DNA of 64,000 nucleotides from Brucella pecoris (lineage in GTDB: Bacteria > Pseudomonadota > Alphaproteobacteria > Rhizobiales > Rhizobiaceae), in contig NZ_VEWK01000008.1 in assembly GCF_006376675.1 (NCBI RefSeq), forward strand, positions 1-64,000, written 5' to 3'. Positions 27,060-35,848 of this stretch are shown in pieces. Within the stretch, counting starts at the first letter, position 1. Every line of letters starts with the position of its first letter. Under the pieces are notes generated by a model, which did no database searches, was not told the origin of the DNA, and was given only the letters and a program-made list of their open reading frames with translations. The translations under genes and the position numbers were made by a program.

Positions 27060-27266
27060 TTACCAGTGCGGTGGCTTGGTGACCGGCACGTCCGGCGCAG
27101 TCTGTTCTTCCAGTTCCAGAAAACGGTCGGTCAATGCGCCGAGTTTCTTGGAAAGCTGATCTATGGTTTTCCATTGTTCGGCCAGAACGGATGACAACTC
27201 ATCGATTGTCTTTTCCTGTTCGACTACGCGAATTTCGAGCTCGGTCAGGCGCTGGTCCGGTGTCAT
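27060..27266 (-). CDS. slyX: SlyX-family protein
   Basis: 68 residues, almost entirely one coiled coil (LTELEIRVVEQEKTIDELSS continuing to LSKKLGALTD) with a short Pro-rich tail ending KPPHW, as in SlyX proteins. The molecular role is not established; it is a small cytosolic protein. It is followed after four bases by the acetyltransferase gene. Confidence 0.88.
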   Translation of the reverse strand: MTPDQRLTELEIRVVEQEKTIDELSSVLAEQWKTIDQLSKKLGALTDRFLELEEQTAPDVPVTKPPHW

Positions 27267-27348
27267 GGCTGGGTTCCATTGGTCTTTGGGTATCGGTGGT
27301 CAGCGGGGTTTAGCCGCTTTCGATCCATATCGGAAGTACGGTATCACA

Positions 27349-27873
27349 TCATTGCGTCAGCACGAGTGTGCCGTTTGAAACTTCATAGTGACGCAGACGC
27401 TTCAGAAAGCTCATGCCGAGAAGCGTGTCGGACAGAGCATCGTCACGCAGTACCATGGCTTCCACATTTTCCAACCGGACTCGTCCGATTTCGATGCTGG
27501 GCAGGGTGGCGGATGCAGCAATGGTTTCGCCATTGGCGGTCGAGACGCGATATTTGAAATCGGCGGGTTTGAGCGACAGGCCGACGCGCCTTGCGGCGCT
27601 GGCGTTGATCGCAACGACACTTGCTCCCGTATCCACCATGGCGCGAAGGGATTGACCGGCAACCTTTATGTCCGTGATGAAATGACCGCGACTGTCCGGC
27701 GCGATCTGTGTGCGGCGTCCGCTATAGGCGGTGGCGTTCTGCGAAGGAACCGTCGAAGCTGTAGCGGATGTGTTTGAAACGGCTTTCGGTCCTTGGCCGA
27801 ATTTCTCAAACAAAAGCGGGAAGGCTATTGCCAGTCCCGCAAATACCAGAAGGATCGTAAAAACCCGCGCCAT
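27349..27873 (-). CDS. Retropepsin-like aspartic protease, membrane-anchored (TIGR02281 type)
   Basis: 174 residues from the start at 27873, which precedes a membrane anchor (VFTILLVFAGLAIAFPLLF). An earlier in-frame ATG would read through a palindromic repeat. The protease domain (about 60-174) has the active-site triplet MVDTGASVVAIN and the second psi loop near LGMSFLKRL. Single-domain proteases of this type act as dimers; the periplasmic target is unknown. The Gly-Arg-rich linker before the domain is normal. Confidence 0.85.
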   Translation of the reverse strand: MARVFTILLVFAGLAIAFPLLFEKFGQGPKAVSNTSATASTVPSQNATAYSGRRTQIAPDSRGHFITDIKVAGQSLRAMVDTGASVVAINASAARRVGLSLKPADFKYRVSTANGETIAASATLPSIEIGRVRLENVEAMVLRDDALSDTLLGMSFLKRLRHYEVSNGTLVLTQ

Positions 27874-27930
27874 GCCGCCCCCGTTTCCAAGGACAATAGC
27901 AGGCGCGGGCCGCTCTGCATTGTTTATTTT

Positions 27931-27975
27931 AGCGCGTATCCCGAAAGCCACTTTACACTTTTCGGGATGCGCGCT
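27931..27975. repeat. Family A repeat core, copy 3, between upp and the protease gene
   Basis: AGCGCG-ATCCCGAAA and TTTCGGGAT-CGCGCT form a 15-bp stem with one opposed mismatch, enclosing ccactttacac. Its place just after upp would let it act as a terminator or processing site. Confidence 0.8.
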
Positions 27976-27980
27976 GGTGC

Positions 27981-28607
27981 TTATTTCGTGCCGTACATGC
28001 GGTCGCCCGCATCGCCGAGGCCGGGAACGATATAGCCCTTTTCATCGAGACGTTCATCGATGGAGGCCGTGAACACGTCGACATCCGGATGGGCGTCGGT
28101 AAATCGCTTGATGCCTTCCGGTGCGGCCAGCAGGCAGAGGAAGCGGATATTGGTCGCGCCGCGTTCCTTCAGCTTGTCGATGGCTGCAATTGCCGAATGC
28201 CCGGTGGCCAGCATCGGATCGACCACGATGATGAGGCGGTTGACGATGTCTTCCGGCGCCTTGAAGTAATATTCGACCGGCTGCAGCGTGTCGTGATCTC
28301 GATAAAGGCCGATATGGGCGACGCGGGCCGCAGGCACCAGATCGAGCATGCCTTCGAGAAGACCGTTGCCCGCACGCAGGATCGAGGCGAAGACAAGCTT
28401 CTTGCCTTCAAGCACCGGCGCTTCCATTGGCATCAACGGTGTTTCGATCGGCATGGTGGTCAGTTCGAGATCGCGCGTCACTTCATAGCAGAGCAACAGC
28501 GATATTTCCTTCAGCAGCCGCCGAAAGCTGGCTGTGGACGTTTCCTTCTTGCGCATGATGGTGAGCTTGTGCTGGACAAGCGGATGGCTGACGACTGTAA
28601 CGCCCAT
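27981..28607 (-). CDS. upp: Uracil phosphoribosyltransferase
   Basis: 208 residues, the usual length. PRPP-binding motif [16 protein letters not shown], the uracil-binding C-terminal [16 protein letters not shown], and the N-terminal [14 protein letters not shown] are all present. It salvages uracil to UMP in the cytosol. It stands alone on the minus strand and diverges from ubiE across 250 bp, which should hold both promoters. Confidence 0.97.
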   Translation of the reverse strand: MGVTVVSHPLVQHKLTIMRKKETSTASFRRLLKEISLLLCYEVTRDLELTTMPIETPLMPMEAPVLEGKKLVFASILRAGNGLLEGMLDLVPAARVAHIGLYRDHDTLQPVEYYFKAPEDIVNRLIIVVDPMLATGHSAIAAIDKLKERGATNIRFLCLLAAPEGIKRFTDAHPDVDVFTASIDERLDEKGYIVPGLGDAGDRMYGTK

Positions 28608-28857
28608 GATCTTTCCACTTTTCTTGTTATCTTTTTGACTTTAGCGGCAGTTTGCGCCGGAGAAAACGCGTGGCGAGCGCGCACGCACAGTTTTATGTCT
28701 CTTTGGCCATTTTTAAGCGCTAACGCAAGCCAGTTCACAGGTGCCGGATCACAAAAGGGGTAGTGGAGGACGGTCTCTGCTTGTATCGTTCGGCACAAGC
28801 TTTATATGCATAACCGAAAATCATTTTCGTCAGACTATTCAAAAAGCAGGATGAGCT

Positions 28858-29649
28858 ATGAGCCAGCAGAACGGCAATGCGGACCGCGTCGGCGCACAAG
28901 GTGGCATGGAGCATTCATTCGGCTTCAAGGCGGTTGACGAAAGCGAAAAGCAGAGCCTGGTCAACGACGTATTCCATAAGGTCGCCAGCAAGTACGACGT
29001 GATGAATGATCTCATGTCTGCGGGTATGCACCGCGTCTGGAAAGATGCGATGATTGCATGGCTGGCGCCATCGAAGCGCCCCGGCTGGACCTCCCTCGAC
29101 GTCGCAGGCGGCACCGGCGATATTGCTTTCCGTATTGTCGAGGCTTCCGGCCGTCAGGCCCATGTCACCATTCTCGATATTAACGGATCGATGCTCGGTG
29201 TTGGTCGTGAACGGGCGATCAAGAAGGGCCTTGCCGACAATCTCGAATTCGTAGAGGCAAATGCTGAAGAACTGCCGTTCGAGGACAGCAGTTTCGACGC
29301 CTACACGATTGCCTTCGGCATTCGTAATGTGCCGCATATCGACAAAGCGCTGTCCGAAGCCTATCGCGTATTGAAGCCGGGCGGTCGTTTCCTCTGCCTC
29401 GAATTCTCCGAAGTTGAGTTGCCGGTTCTCGACAAGATTTACGACCAGTGGTCGTTCCATGCCATTCCACGCATCGGCAAGATGATTACCGGCGATGCTG
29501 ATTCCTACAGCTATCTGGTTGAATCGATCCGCAAATTCCCCAAGCAGCAGGATTTTGCCGCGATGATCGAAAAGGCTGGTTTCGAGCGCGTGAGCTATCG
29601 CAATTTCACTGGAGGCATTGCCGCGCTTCATTCCGGCTGGAAGCTTTGA
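28858..29649 (+). CDS. ubiE: Ubiquinone/menaquinone biosynthesis C-methyltransferase
   Basis: 263 residues. UbiE signatures [18 protein letters not shown] near residue 43 and the later [18 protein letters not shown] are present, with the SAM motif [11 protein letters not shown]. It methylates the benzoquinol ring in ubiquinone synthesis. It leads ubiE-ubiB-coaBC, an order common in Rhizobiales. The AGGATGAGCT sequence just upstream of the start is its ribosome-binding site. Confidence 0.97.
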   Translation: MSQQNGNADRVGAQGGMEHSFGFKAVDESEKQSLVNDVFHKVASKYDVMNDLMSAGMHRVWKDAMIAWLAPSKRPGWTSLDVAGGTGDIAFRIVEASGRQAHVTILDINGSMLGVGRERAIKKGLADNLEFVEANAEELPFEDSSFDAYTIAFGIRNVPHIDKALSEAYRVLKPGGRFLCLEFSEVELPVLDKIYDQWSFHAIPRIGKMITGDADSYSYLVESIRKFPKQQDFAAMIEKAGFERVSYRNFTGGIAALHSGWKL

Positions 29650-29691
29650 TTGTGCCTGTGATGAATTGGGGTCAGAACGGGGCATCGAGGC

Positions 29692-31275
29692 ATGAGTAAT
29701 CTATCCGCCGCTTTTCGGCTGATGCGGGCCGGATGGATATTGACGCGCGAAGGCGTTATCAGCGCCTTGCCGGTGGAAGGGCTTTCCGGTCTTCCAGCGC
29801 TCGGACACAAGATTGCAGGCATTCTGGCGCGCCCGCGTGCGCGGCACATGCAGCGTTCCGAGCGCATGTCGCGAGCCATGAACAAGCTCGGTCCATCCTA
29901 TGTGAAGCTTGGCCAGTTTCTGGCAACCCGCCCGGATATTGTAGGGCAAGACGTTGCTGCCGATCTGGAGCTTTTGCAGGATCGTCTCGACTTTTTCCCG
30001 CAAGCCGATGCGATTGCGGGCGTCGAAGGCTCGCTTGGACGTAAGATCGATGATCTTTACCTGCATTTCGATGCGCCGATAGCGGCTGCGTCGATGGCGC
30101 AGGTGCATCCGGCTGAAGTCATAAAGGACGGCAAACCGCAGAAAGTTGCAGTCAAGGTTATTCGGCCGGGCGTTCGCCAGCGCTTTGCCCGCGACCTTGA
30201 AGGTTTCTACATGGTCGCGCGCATGCAGGAGCGCCACGTTCCCTTCACGCGCCGACTGCGTCCGGTTCAGGTTGTCGAGACGCTACAGCAGACGACCCGC
30301 ATCGAGATGGATTTGCGACTGGAAGCGGCAGCGCTTTCCGAGATTGCCGAAAACATCAAGAGCGATGCGGGTTTCCGTGTTCCCAATGTCGATTGGGAAC
30401 GGACCGGTCGCGATGTGCTGACGCTCGAATGGATCGACGGCATTAAGATGTCGGATATTTCTGCACTTGAAGCAGCCGGTTTCGATCTGAAGAAGCTTGC
30501 CGAAACGCTGATCCAGTCCTTCCTGCGTCATACACTGCGCGATGGCTTTTTTCATGCCGACATGCATCCGGGCAATCTGTTCGTCGATCCGCAAGGCATC
30601 ATTGTTGCGGTCGATTTTGGCATTACCGGACGGCTGAACAAGCAGCAGCGGCGCTTCCTTGCTGAAATTCTCTATGGCTTCATCACACGTGATTATATGC
30701 GCGTGGCGGAAGTGCATTTCGAAGCGGGTTATGTGCCACACACCCATGATGTGGCGAGCTTTGCACAGGCCATTCGCGCTATCGGTGAGCCGATCCACGG
30801 CCAGCCGGCAGAAACTATCTCCATGGCCAAGCTGCTGACGCTTCTGTTCGAAGTGACCCAGCTTTTCGACATGGAGACACGGCCGGAACTTCTGATGCTC
30901 CAGAAAACCATGGTCGTCGTGGAAGGGGTGTCGCGTACGCTCAATCCGCATTTCAATATGTGGAAAGCGGCGGAGCCGGTCGTCGGCGACTGGATCGCCA
31001 AAAATCTTGGACCGCAAGGTATGCTTGTCGATGCGAAGGACAGCGCTTATTCGCTGCTTCATTTCACGCGCAAGACGCCGGAACTTGTGGCGCGTGTGGA
31101 GCGAGTTTCGGTGGCACTGGATGATATGGCCGCCAACGGTTTGTGCTTCGATGCGGCGACGGCGGAAGCCATCGGTCGCGCCGAAGCCAAGCATTCACGC
31201 TGGGGCCGTATCGCGCAGGTGGTGATTGCGATTTCACTCGCGGCGATAGCGATTAAACTCTATCTTTGGCTCTAA
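29692..31275 (+). CDS. ubiB: Ubiquinone biosynthesis protein UbiB, ABC1-type atypical kinase
   Basis: 527 residues. The signature KxGQ motif is in LGPSYVKLGQFLATRPDI, the Ala-rich loop is AAASMAQVH, and the catalytic-like region reads FFHADMHPGNLFV with VDFGITGRL. Two membrane helices close the protein (VVIAISLAAIAIKLYLWL is the last). UbiB is an ATPase needed for ubiquinone synthesis, thought to help extract lipid intermediates. It starts 42 bp after ubiE. Confidence 0.96.
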   Translation: MSNLSAAFRLMRAGWILTREGVISALPVEGLSGLPALGHKIAGILARPRARHMQRSERMSRAMNKLGPSYVKLGQFLATRPDIVGQDVAADLELLQDRLDFFPQADAIAGVEGSLGRKIDDLYLHFDAPIAAASMAQVHPAEVIKDGKPQKVAVKVIRPGVRQRFARDLEGFYMVARMQERHVPFTRRLRPVQVVETLQQTTRIEMDLRLEAAALSEIAENIKSDAGFRVPNVDWERTGRDVLTLEWIDGIKMSDISALEAAGFDLKKLAETLIQSFLRHTLRDGFFHADMHPGNLFVDPQGIIVAVDFGITGRLNKQQRRFLAEILYGFITRDYMRVAEVHFEAGYVPHTHDVASFAQAIRAIGEPIHGQPAETISMAKLLTLLFEVTQLFDMETRPELLMLQKTMVVVEGVSRTLNPHFNMWKAAEPVVGDWIAKNLGPQGMLVDAKDSAYSLLHFTRKTPELVARVERVSVALDDMAANGLCFDAATAEAIGRAEAKHSRWGRIAQVVIAISLAAIAIKLYLWL

Positions 31276-31349
31276 ACTCACTTTTAAAGTGACAGATCAA
31301 CCCTGATATGATTTCAATGATTGCACTTGTAACGAGCAGGTGCAATCAG
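31276..31349 (+). promoter_or_regulatory. Gap before coaBC with a candidate operator
   Basis: TTGCACTTG (31321-31329) and CAGGTGCAA (31337-31345) form an inverted repeat (8 of 9 positions plus a G-T pair) that ends five bases before the coaBC start codon. CACTTTTAAAGTG near 31280 is a separate short palindrome. As coaBC begins with a DNA-binding-type domain, the larger repeat could be its own operator. There is no distinct ribosome-binding site apart from AGCAGG within the repeat. Confidence 0.4.
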
Positions 31350-32735
31350 ATGGCCAGTATTACCATTCGTAATCTCGATGATGCCGCTAAAGAACGACTG
31401 CGCATCAGGGCAGCACAGAATGGGCGCTCCATGGAAGAAGAGGCGCGGCTTCTTCTGGCCGGACTGAATGAAGCTCCGCAAGCTACTACAGTGTCTTCAG
31501 GCGCAGGAGCTTCGCTGGCTGGCAAACGGATTCTTCTCATTATCGGCGGTGGCATCGCCGCCTATAAGACGCCGGACCTCATTCGGCGGCTGCGTGAGCG
31601 TGGCGCGCATGTGCGTCCATTGATGACGGCAGCAGCACAGCAATTCGTGACACCGCTGACCATTGGCGCAGTTTCTGCCGATCACGTCTTTACCGATCTG
31701 TTTTCGCGAGAGGATGAGCAGGATGTAGGCCACATCCGGCTGGCGCGTGATGCGGACCTGATCGTCGTCGCGCCCACGACCGCCAACCTGATGGCCAAGA
31801 TGGCCAATGGTCTGGCTGACGATCTTGCCAGCGCAGTGCTGCTTGCCCGCAAAGTTCCGGTGCTCGTTGCACCTGCCATGAACCCTGCCATGTGGGATAA
31901 TTCCGCGACGAGACGCAACCGTCTGACGCTCGAAAAGGACGGCGTGCACTTCATTGGTCCGGAGAAGGGCGAGATGGCGGAAAGCGGTGAAGCCGGAACA
32001 GGCCGGATGAGTGAACCGTTGGCAATTGTTGCCGTAATAGAAAATTTGCTGGCACCGCAGGCAAAGCCGCTTGCGGGCAAAACCGTTGTCATGACTTCCG
32101 GGCCGACGCACGAGCCGATCGATCCGGTGCGCTATATCGCCAATCGATCTTCCGGCAAGCAGGGCCATGCCATTGCGGCGGCGCTGGCGCGGCTTGGCGC
32201 GACTGTGCATCTGGTGTCCGGCCCGGTCACTATTCCCGATCCCGAAGACGTCGATGTCATCCATGTCGAGACGGCGCGTGAAATGCAGGCTGCTGTGGAG
32301 CGGCATCTCCCCGCCGATGCGGCGATCATGGTGGCAGCCGTTGCCGATTGGCGCACCGCCAATGAAGCCGGGCAGAAGATCAAGAAAAAGCCCGGCGAAA
32401 GCGCTCCCACACTTGCCATGGTCGAGAACCCCGACATTCTCGCTGGTGTCGGTCACAGTGACAAGCGCCCCGGTCTTGTGGTGGGCTTTGCAGCGGAAAC
32501 GCAGAACGTGGCCGAAAACGCGAGAGCCAAGCTTGAGAAGAAAGGTGCGGACTGGATTGTCGCCAACGATGTTTCGCATGTGCCGGGTGAAGGCAGCGTG
32601 ATGGGCGGTGACCGCAATCATGTCCGTATTCTGAGCCATTCGGGTATCGAGGAATGGCCGGAAATGAGCAAGGAACAGGTGGCTGAAAGGCTGGCGGCAA
32701 AAATCGCCGAATGGCTCATCGAAGCGAAAGGCTGA
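31350..32735 (+). CDS. coaBC: CoaBC with an N-terminal ribbon-helix-helix domain
   Basis: 461 residues. Residues 1-45 (MASITIRNLDDAAKERLRIR, then AAQNGRSMEEEARLLLAG) match FitA-type RHH antitoxin domains. CoaC (about 55-230) has IIGGGIAAYKTPDLIRRL, the active-site His in EDEQDVGHIRLARDAD and PAMNPAMWDN. CoaB (about 240-461) starts VVMTSGPTHEPIDPVRYIAN. Together they make 4'-phosphopantetheine from phosphopantothenate and cysteine for coenzyme A. The cysteine used by E. coli CoaC in its ACGD motif is replaced here (MAESGEAGTGRM), and the whole protein contains no cysteine. The start at 31350 is the first residue of the RHH domain. Confidence 0.93.
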   Translation: MASITIRNLDDAAKERLRIRAAQNGRSMEEEARLLLAGLNEAPQATTVSSGAGASLAGKRILLIIGGGIAAYKTPDLIRRLRERGAHVRPLMTAAAQQFVTPLTIGAVSADHVFTDLFSREDEQDVGHIRLARDADLIVVAPTTANLMAKMANGLADDLASAVLLARKVPVLVAPAMNPAMWDNSATRRNRLTLEKDGVHFIGPEKGEMAESGEAGTGRMSEPLAIVAVIENLLAPQAKPLAGKTVVMTSGPTHEPIDPVRYIANRSSGKQGHAIAAALARLGATVHLVSGPVTIPDPEDVDVIHVETAREMQAAVERHLPADAAIMVAAVADWRTANEAGQKIKKKPGESAPTLAMVENPDILAGVGHSDKRPGLVVGFAAETQNVAENARAKLEKKGADWIVANDVSHVPGEGSVMGGDRNHVRILSHSGIEEWPEMSKEQVAERLAAKIAEWLIEAKG

Positions 32736-32741
32736 CCGTTC

Positions 32742-33542
32742 TTAGAAAAACTCGTCCAGTAGACGATAATAGGCGATCTTTGCATCATCGATTGCCGGGC
32801 CACCATAGGTGTCGAGGAAGGGCTTTACCCATTCTTCGCCCAGATTATAACGAATGCTCCAGCAGGTCAGTGCCAGATCCTGATGGCGGTCGGCAAGGCC
32901 GAGCCTGCCGCAGTCGATGAAACCGGTAAAACCGTTCTTGTCCATCATGAAGTTGGGCAAGCAGGCATCGCCATGCGTGACGACGATGTCTTCGTTTTCT
33001 GGTTTCAACCGACGCAGTTCCGCAAACAGGTCCTGTGCGGTCTGTCCTTCGCGCTCGTCGTCAAAATCCTCCTCGTCGACAGCACCTGCTTCGACACGCT
33101 TGCGCGCATCTTCGATCCGGATATCAAGCCTGTGATCGAACGGACATAAAGCCGGGTCGATGGCGTGTATCGATTTCAGCGCGATAGCCAGAATATGCGC
33201 GATGCGATCCGGTGGAACGGAGCCTACGGCGGAAGCGAGATCGATACCGGGAATCCGGGTCATCAGCAGAAAGCTCTGCTCTGTTCCGGCTTCGAAAGCG
33301 AGGACTTCGGGGCAGGGCAGATATTGTTGCGCAAGCCAGTCAAGCCGCGTGGCTTCATTGGCCAGTTCCCCGACCGGGCTTGCAGGCTCGACCTTCAGAA
33401 CAAGGGGCCTGAGATCGGTATGATCGAGCAGATGGACATTGGCGGTTGAACGCCCCAGCTTGTCGCGCTCGCTGCCATAGCCCTTCAGTCGTTGCTGAAA
33501 GGCAGCAGGTAGATCGAGCGCTTTAAGAACCGGATCGTTCAT
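32742..33542 (-). CDS. Aminoglycoside 3'-phosphotransferase-like kinase
   Basis: 266 residues, the length of APH(3') enzymes. The kinase core is [14 protein letters not shown] (catalytic Asp192) and [19 protein letters not shown] (metal-binding Asp210), and [13 protein letters not shown] is the hinge region. This pattern is that of APH(3')-II and related chromosomal enzymes, which phosphorylate kanamycin and neomycin. Whether it confers resistance cannot be read from the sequence. The C-terminal YYRLLDEFF is as in the family. It is convergent with coaBC (6 bp gap), 15 bp downstream of prfC, and matches its neighbours in composition, so it is probably a resident gene rather than a recent arrival. 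Confidence 0.87.
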   Translation of the reverse strand: MNDPVLKALDLPAAFQQRLKGYGSERDKLGRSTANVHLLDHTDLRPLVLKVEPASPVGELANEATRLDWLAQQYLPCPEVLAFEAGTEQSFLLMTRIPGIDLASAVGSVPPDRIAHILAIALKSIHAIDPALCPFDHRLDIRIEDARKRVEAGAVDEEDFDDEREGQTAQDLFAELRRLKPENEDIVVTHGDACLPNFMMDKNGFTGFIDCGRLGLADRHQDLALTCWSIRYNLGEEWVKPFLDTYGGPAIDDAKIAYYRLLDEFF

Positions 33543-33557
33543 GGCCTCACTGCCGGG

Positions 33558-35135
33558 TCAAACCTTGTCGCGGACCTGATAGTCCTTGATGGTTGCAAAG
33601 CGGATATTTTTCCAGCGTTCGGCCTCGTAATTGAGAGAAAAGCCGTTCTGCGCCAGGAAGACCGGGTCATGGTCGAGGTCATGCGCGATGTCCGCGCGAT
33701 GCGAGGCAATGAAGCTGTCGAGTTCGGCCGGGTCGTCGGCGGAAATCCACCGGCAGACGGAGAAGCGCGACATTTCAAAGCCGACCGGTAGCGAATATTC
33801 CACTTTCAGACGTTCCGTCAGAACGTCGATCTGGAGAGCGCCGACGACACCGACAATGGCCGGAGAACCGTCATCGGGCACAAAGAGCTGCACGACGCCT
33901 TCTTCGGCCATTTGTTGCAGCGCTTCGCGCAGCTTCTTGGCCTTCATGGCGTCGTCGAGGCGTACGCGGCGCAAAATTTCCGGGGCAAAGTTCGGCACGC
34001 CACGGAACAGAATATCCTCGCCCTCGGTCAGCGTATCGCCTATGCGAAGCGTGCCGTGGTTCGGGATGCCGACCACGTCACCCGCAAAAGCCTCGTCGGC
34101 GATCTGGCGCGAACGGGCAAAGAAGAATTGCGGCGCAGACAGGCTCATCGGTTTGCCGGTGCGCACCAGTTTTGCCTTCATGCCACGTGCCAGCTTGCCC
34201 GAGCAGACGCGCAGGAAGGCGATGCGGTCGCGGTGGTTCGGGTCCATATTGGCCTGAATCTTGAACACGAAGCCAGTCATCTTGTCTTCGGTTGAACCGA
34301 CCATACGCGTATCGGCCTGCTGGTCGCGCGGCGAGGGGCCGAAATCGCAGAAGGCTTCAATCAGGTCGCGCACGCCGTAATTCTTCAGCGCCGAACCGAA
34401 ATAAACCGGGGTCATATGGCCTTCGCGGAAAGAGGCGAGATCGAACGGACGGCAGACGCCGCGTGCCAGTTCGACACCTTCCAGCCAGGCTTCGCGCTCG
34501 TTTTCCGGCAGCAGTGCTGCAGCCTCTGCCGGACCGCTGACCTTGGTTGGCCGCTCTTCATTGTCCTGACGGCGCATCGTGTCGTTATGCAAATCATAGG
34601 TGCCTGCAAAGCTCTTGCCGGAACCGATAGGCCAGGTGATCGGGGCTGTATCGAGCGCCAGCTTTTCCTCGATCTCGTCGAGGATTTCGAGCGGATCGCG
34701 TGCCTCACGGTCCATCTTGTTGACGAAGGTGACGATCGGAATGTCGCGCATGCGGCAGACTTCGAACAGCTTCAGCGTGCGCGGCTCGATACCCTTTGCG
34801 GCATCGATAACCATGACGGCTGAGTCCACCGCAGTCAGCGTGCGGTAGGTGTCGTCTGCGAAGTCTTCGTGGCCCGGCGTGTCGAGCAGGTTGAAGATGC
34901 AGTCCTTGTATTCGAAGGTCATCACCGAAGTCACGACCGAGATGCCGCGGTCGCGTTCGATGTTCATCCAGTCCGAGCGGGTCTGGATGCGATCCTTCTT
35001 GGCCTTCACTTCACCGGCAAGCTGGATGGCACCGCCGAACAGCAGCAGCTTTTCGGTCAGTGTGGTCTTACCGGCGTCCGGGTGCGCGATGATCGCGAAT
35101 GTGCGGCGCTTGGAAACGGGATTGTCAGCGGGCAT
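33558..35135 (-). CDS. prfC: Peptide chain release factor 3
   Basis: 525 residues. GTPase motifs IIAHPDAGKTTLTEKLLLF (P-loop), DTPGHEDFADDTYRTL (G3) and FVNKMDREARDP (G4) are intact, and the RF3-specific PIGSGKSFAGTYDL follows. RF3 recycles RF1 and RF2 after peptide release. Translation of the kinase downstream may be coupled to it. Confidence 0.97.
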   Translation of the reverse strand: MPADNPVSKRRTFAIIAHPDAGKTTLTEKLLLFGGAIQLAGEVKAKKDRIQTRSDWMNIERDRGISVVTSVMTFEYKDCIFNLLDTPGHEDFADDTYRTLTAVDSAVMVIDAAKGIEPRTLKLFEVCRMRDIPIVTFVNKMDREARDPLEILDEIEEKLALDTAPITWPIGSGKSFAGTYDLHNDTMRRQDNEERPTKVSGPAEAAALLPENEREAWLEGVELARGVCRPFDLASFREGHMTPVYFGSALKNYGVRDLIEAFCDFGPSPRDQQADTRMVGSTEDKMTGFVFKIQANMDPNHRDRIAFLRVCSGKLARGMKAKLVRTGKPMSLSAPQFFFARSRQIADEAFAGDVVGIPNHGTLRIGDTLTEGEDILFRGVPNFAPEILRRVRLDDAMKAKKLREALQQMAEEGVVQLFVPDDGSPAIVGVVGALQIDVLTERLKVEYSLPVGFEMSRFSVCRWISADDPAELDSFIASHRADIAHDLDHDPVFLAQNGFSLNYEAERWKNIRFATIKDYQVRDKV

Positions 35136-35238
35136 GAAGAAACTCGTGATGGCGAAACGTTGGGCTGCGCGTGAAAGCGCGCCGCGAAGATGTTGGGGAG
35201 CATCTAGCAGGACTTGGCCGAAAGGTCGAGTTCAAATG

Positions 35239-35265
35239 AAAAAGCGGCGCAGTACGCGCCGCTTT
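35239..35265 (-). terminator. Terminator of the HdeD gene
   Basis: AAAGCGGCGC (35241-35250) pairs perfectly with GCGCCGCTTT (35256-35265), loop AGTAC. On the minus strand the stem is followed by a run of T residues (35239-35243), so it terminates the HdeD gene. The rest of the 149-bp gap upstream of prfC shows nothing distinctive. Confidence 0.88.
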
Positions 35266-35284
35266 GACTGTGATATGTGGTGTT

Positions 35285-35848
35285 TTATCGACTCTTGATA
35301 CCAAGGCCGAAGGCGATGAAGGACCAGCCCTGGAAGATCAGGTCTATCGCCAGAAATAGACCGAGGATGAACAGGCTGTTGACCGGCCATTTGATGGCGA
35401 TGATGAGACCAAGCAGCAGGGTGATGACACCGGCTGCGACAACCCATCCCCAGCCGGCAGCGGGCTTGGACTTGAAACCGAGCCAGATGCGGAAAGCACC
35501 GGAACCCAGAAGAGCTGCCGCCAGAAGAAAGGTCAGCACACCGGCTGCCAGTACCGGATTGATGAAAGCGACAATACCGGCTGCCGTATAGAGCAGGCCG
35601 CTCAGGAGCCAGAAAAAGAAGCTGCCCCAGGTTTTGACGCCGAACGCGTGAATGATCTCGATGACGCCGCCGATCAGCATCATCAGGCCGACATAGTAGA
35701 CCGAGACCACGGTGGCCAGAACGAGATTGCCGAAGGCGATGCCTCCGAGGATCAGCAGCGCCACCCCAAGGGCGACGAACCACCCCCACTTGCCGGTAAG
35801 TTCTTTTGGAAGGGTTGGGCGGTCGAAATCATTGTGAGCTGTTGCCAT
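35285..35848 (-). CDS. HdeD-family membrane protein
   Basis: 187 residues with six short membrane helices arranged in three pairs, typical of HdeD (for example WFVALGVALLILGGIAFGNL and AFINPVLAAGVLTFLLAAAL). HdeD was first described in acid stress of enteric bacteria; the role in alphaproteobacteria is not known. It stands alone, with its own terminator. Confidence 0.88.
   Translation of the reverse strand: MATAHNDFDRPTLPKELTGKWGWFVALGVALLILGGIAFGNLVLATVVSVYYVGLMMLIGGVIEIIHAFGVKTWGSFFFWLLSGLLYTAAGIVAFINPVLAAGVLTFLLAAALLGSGAFRIWLGFKSKPAAGWGWVVAAGVITLLLGLIIAIKWPVNSLFILGLFLAIDLIFQGWSFIAFGLGIKSR

Noticed and set aside
31276..31600. Separate antitoxin gene upstream of coaBC
   Set aside because: The RHH sequence continues in the same frame into CoaC without a stop, and no toxin (PIN) gene is near.
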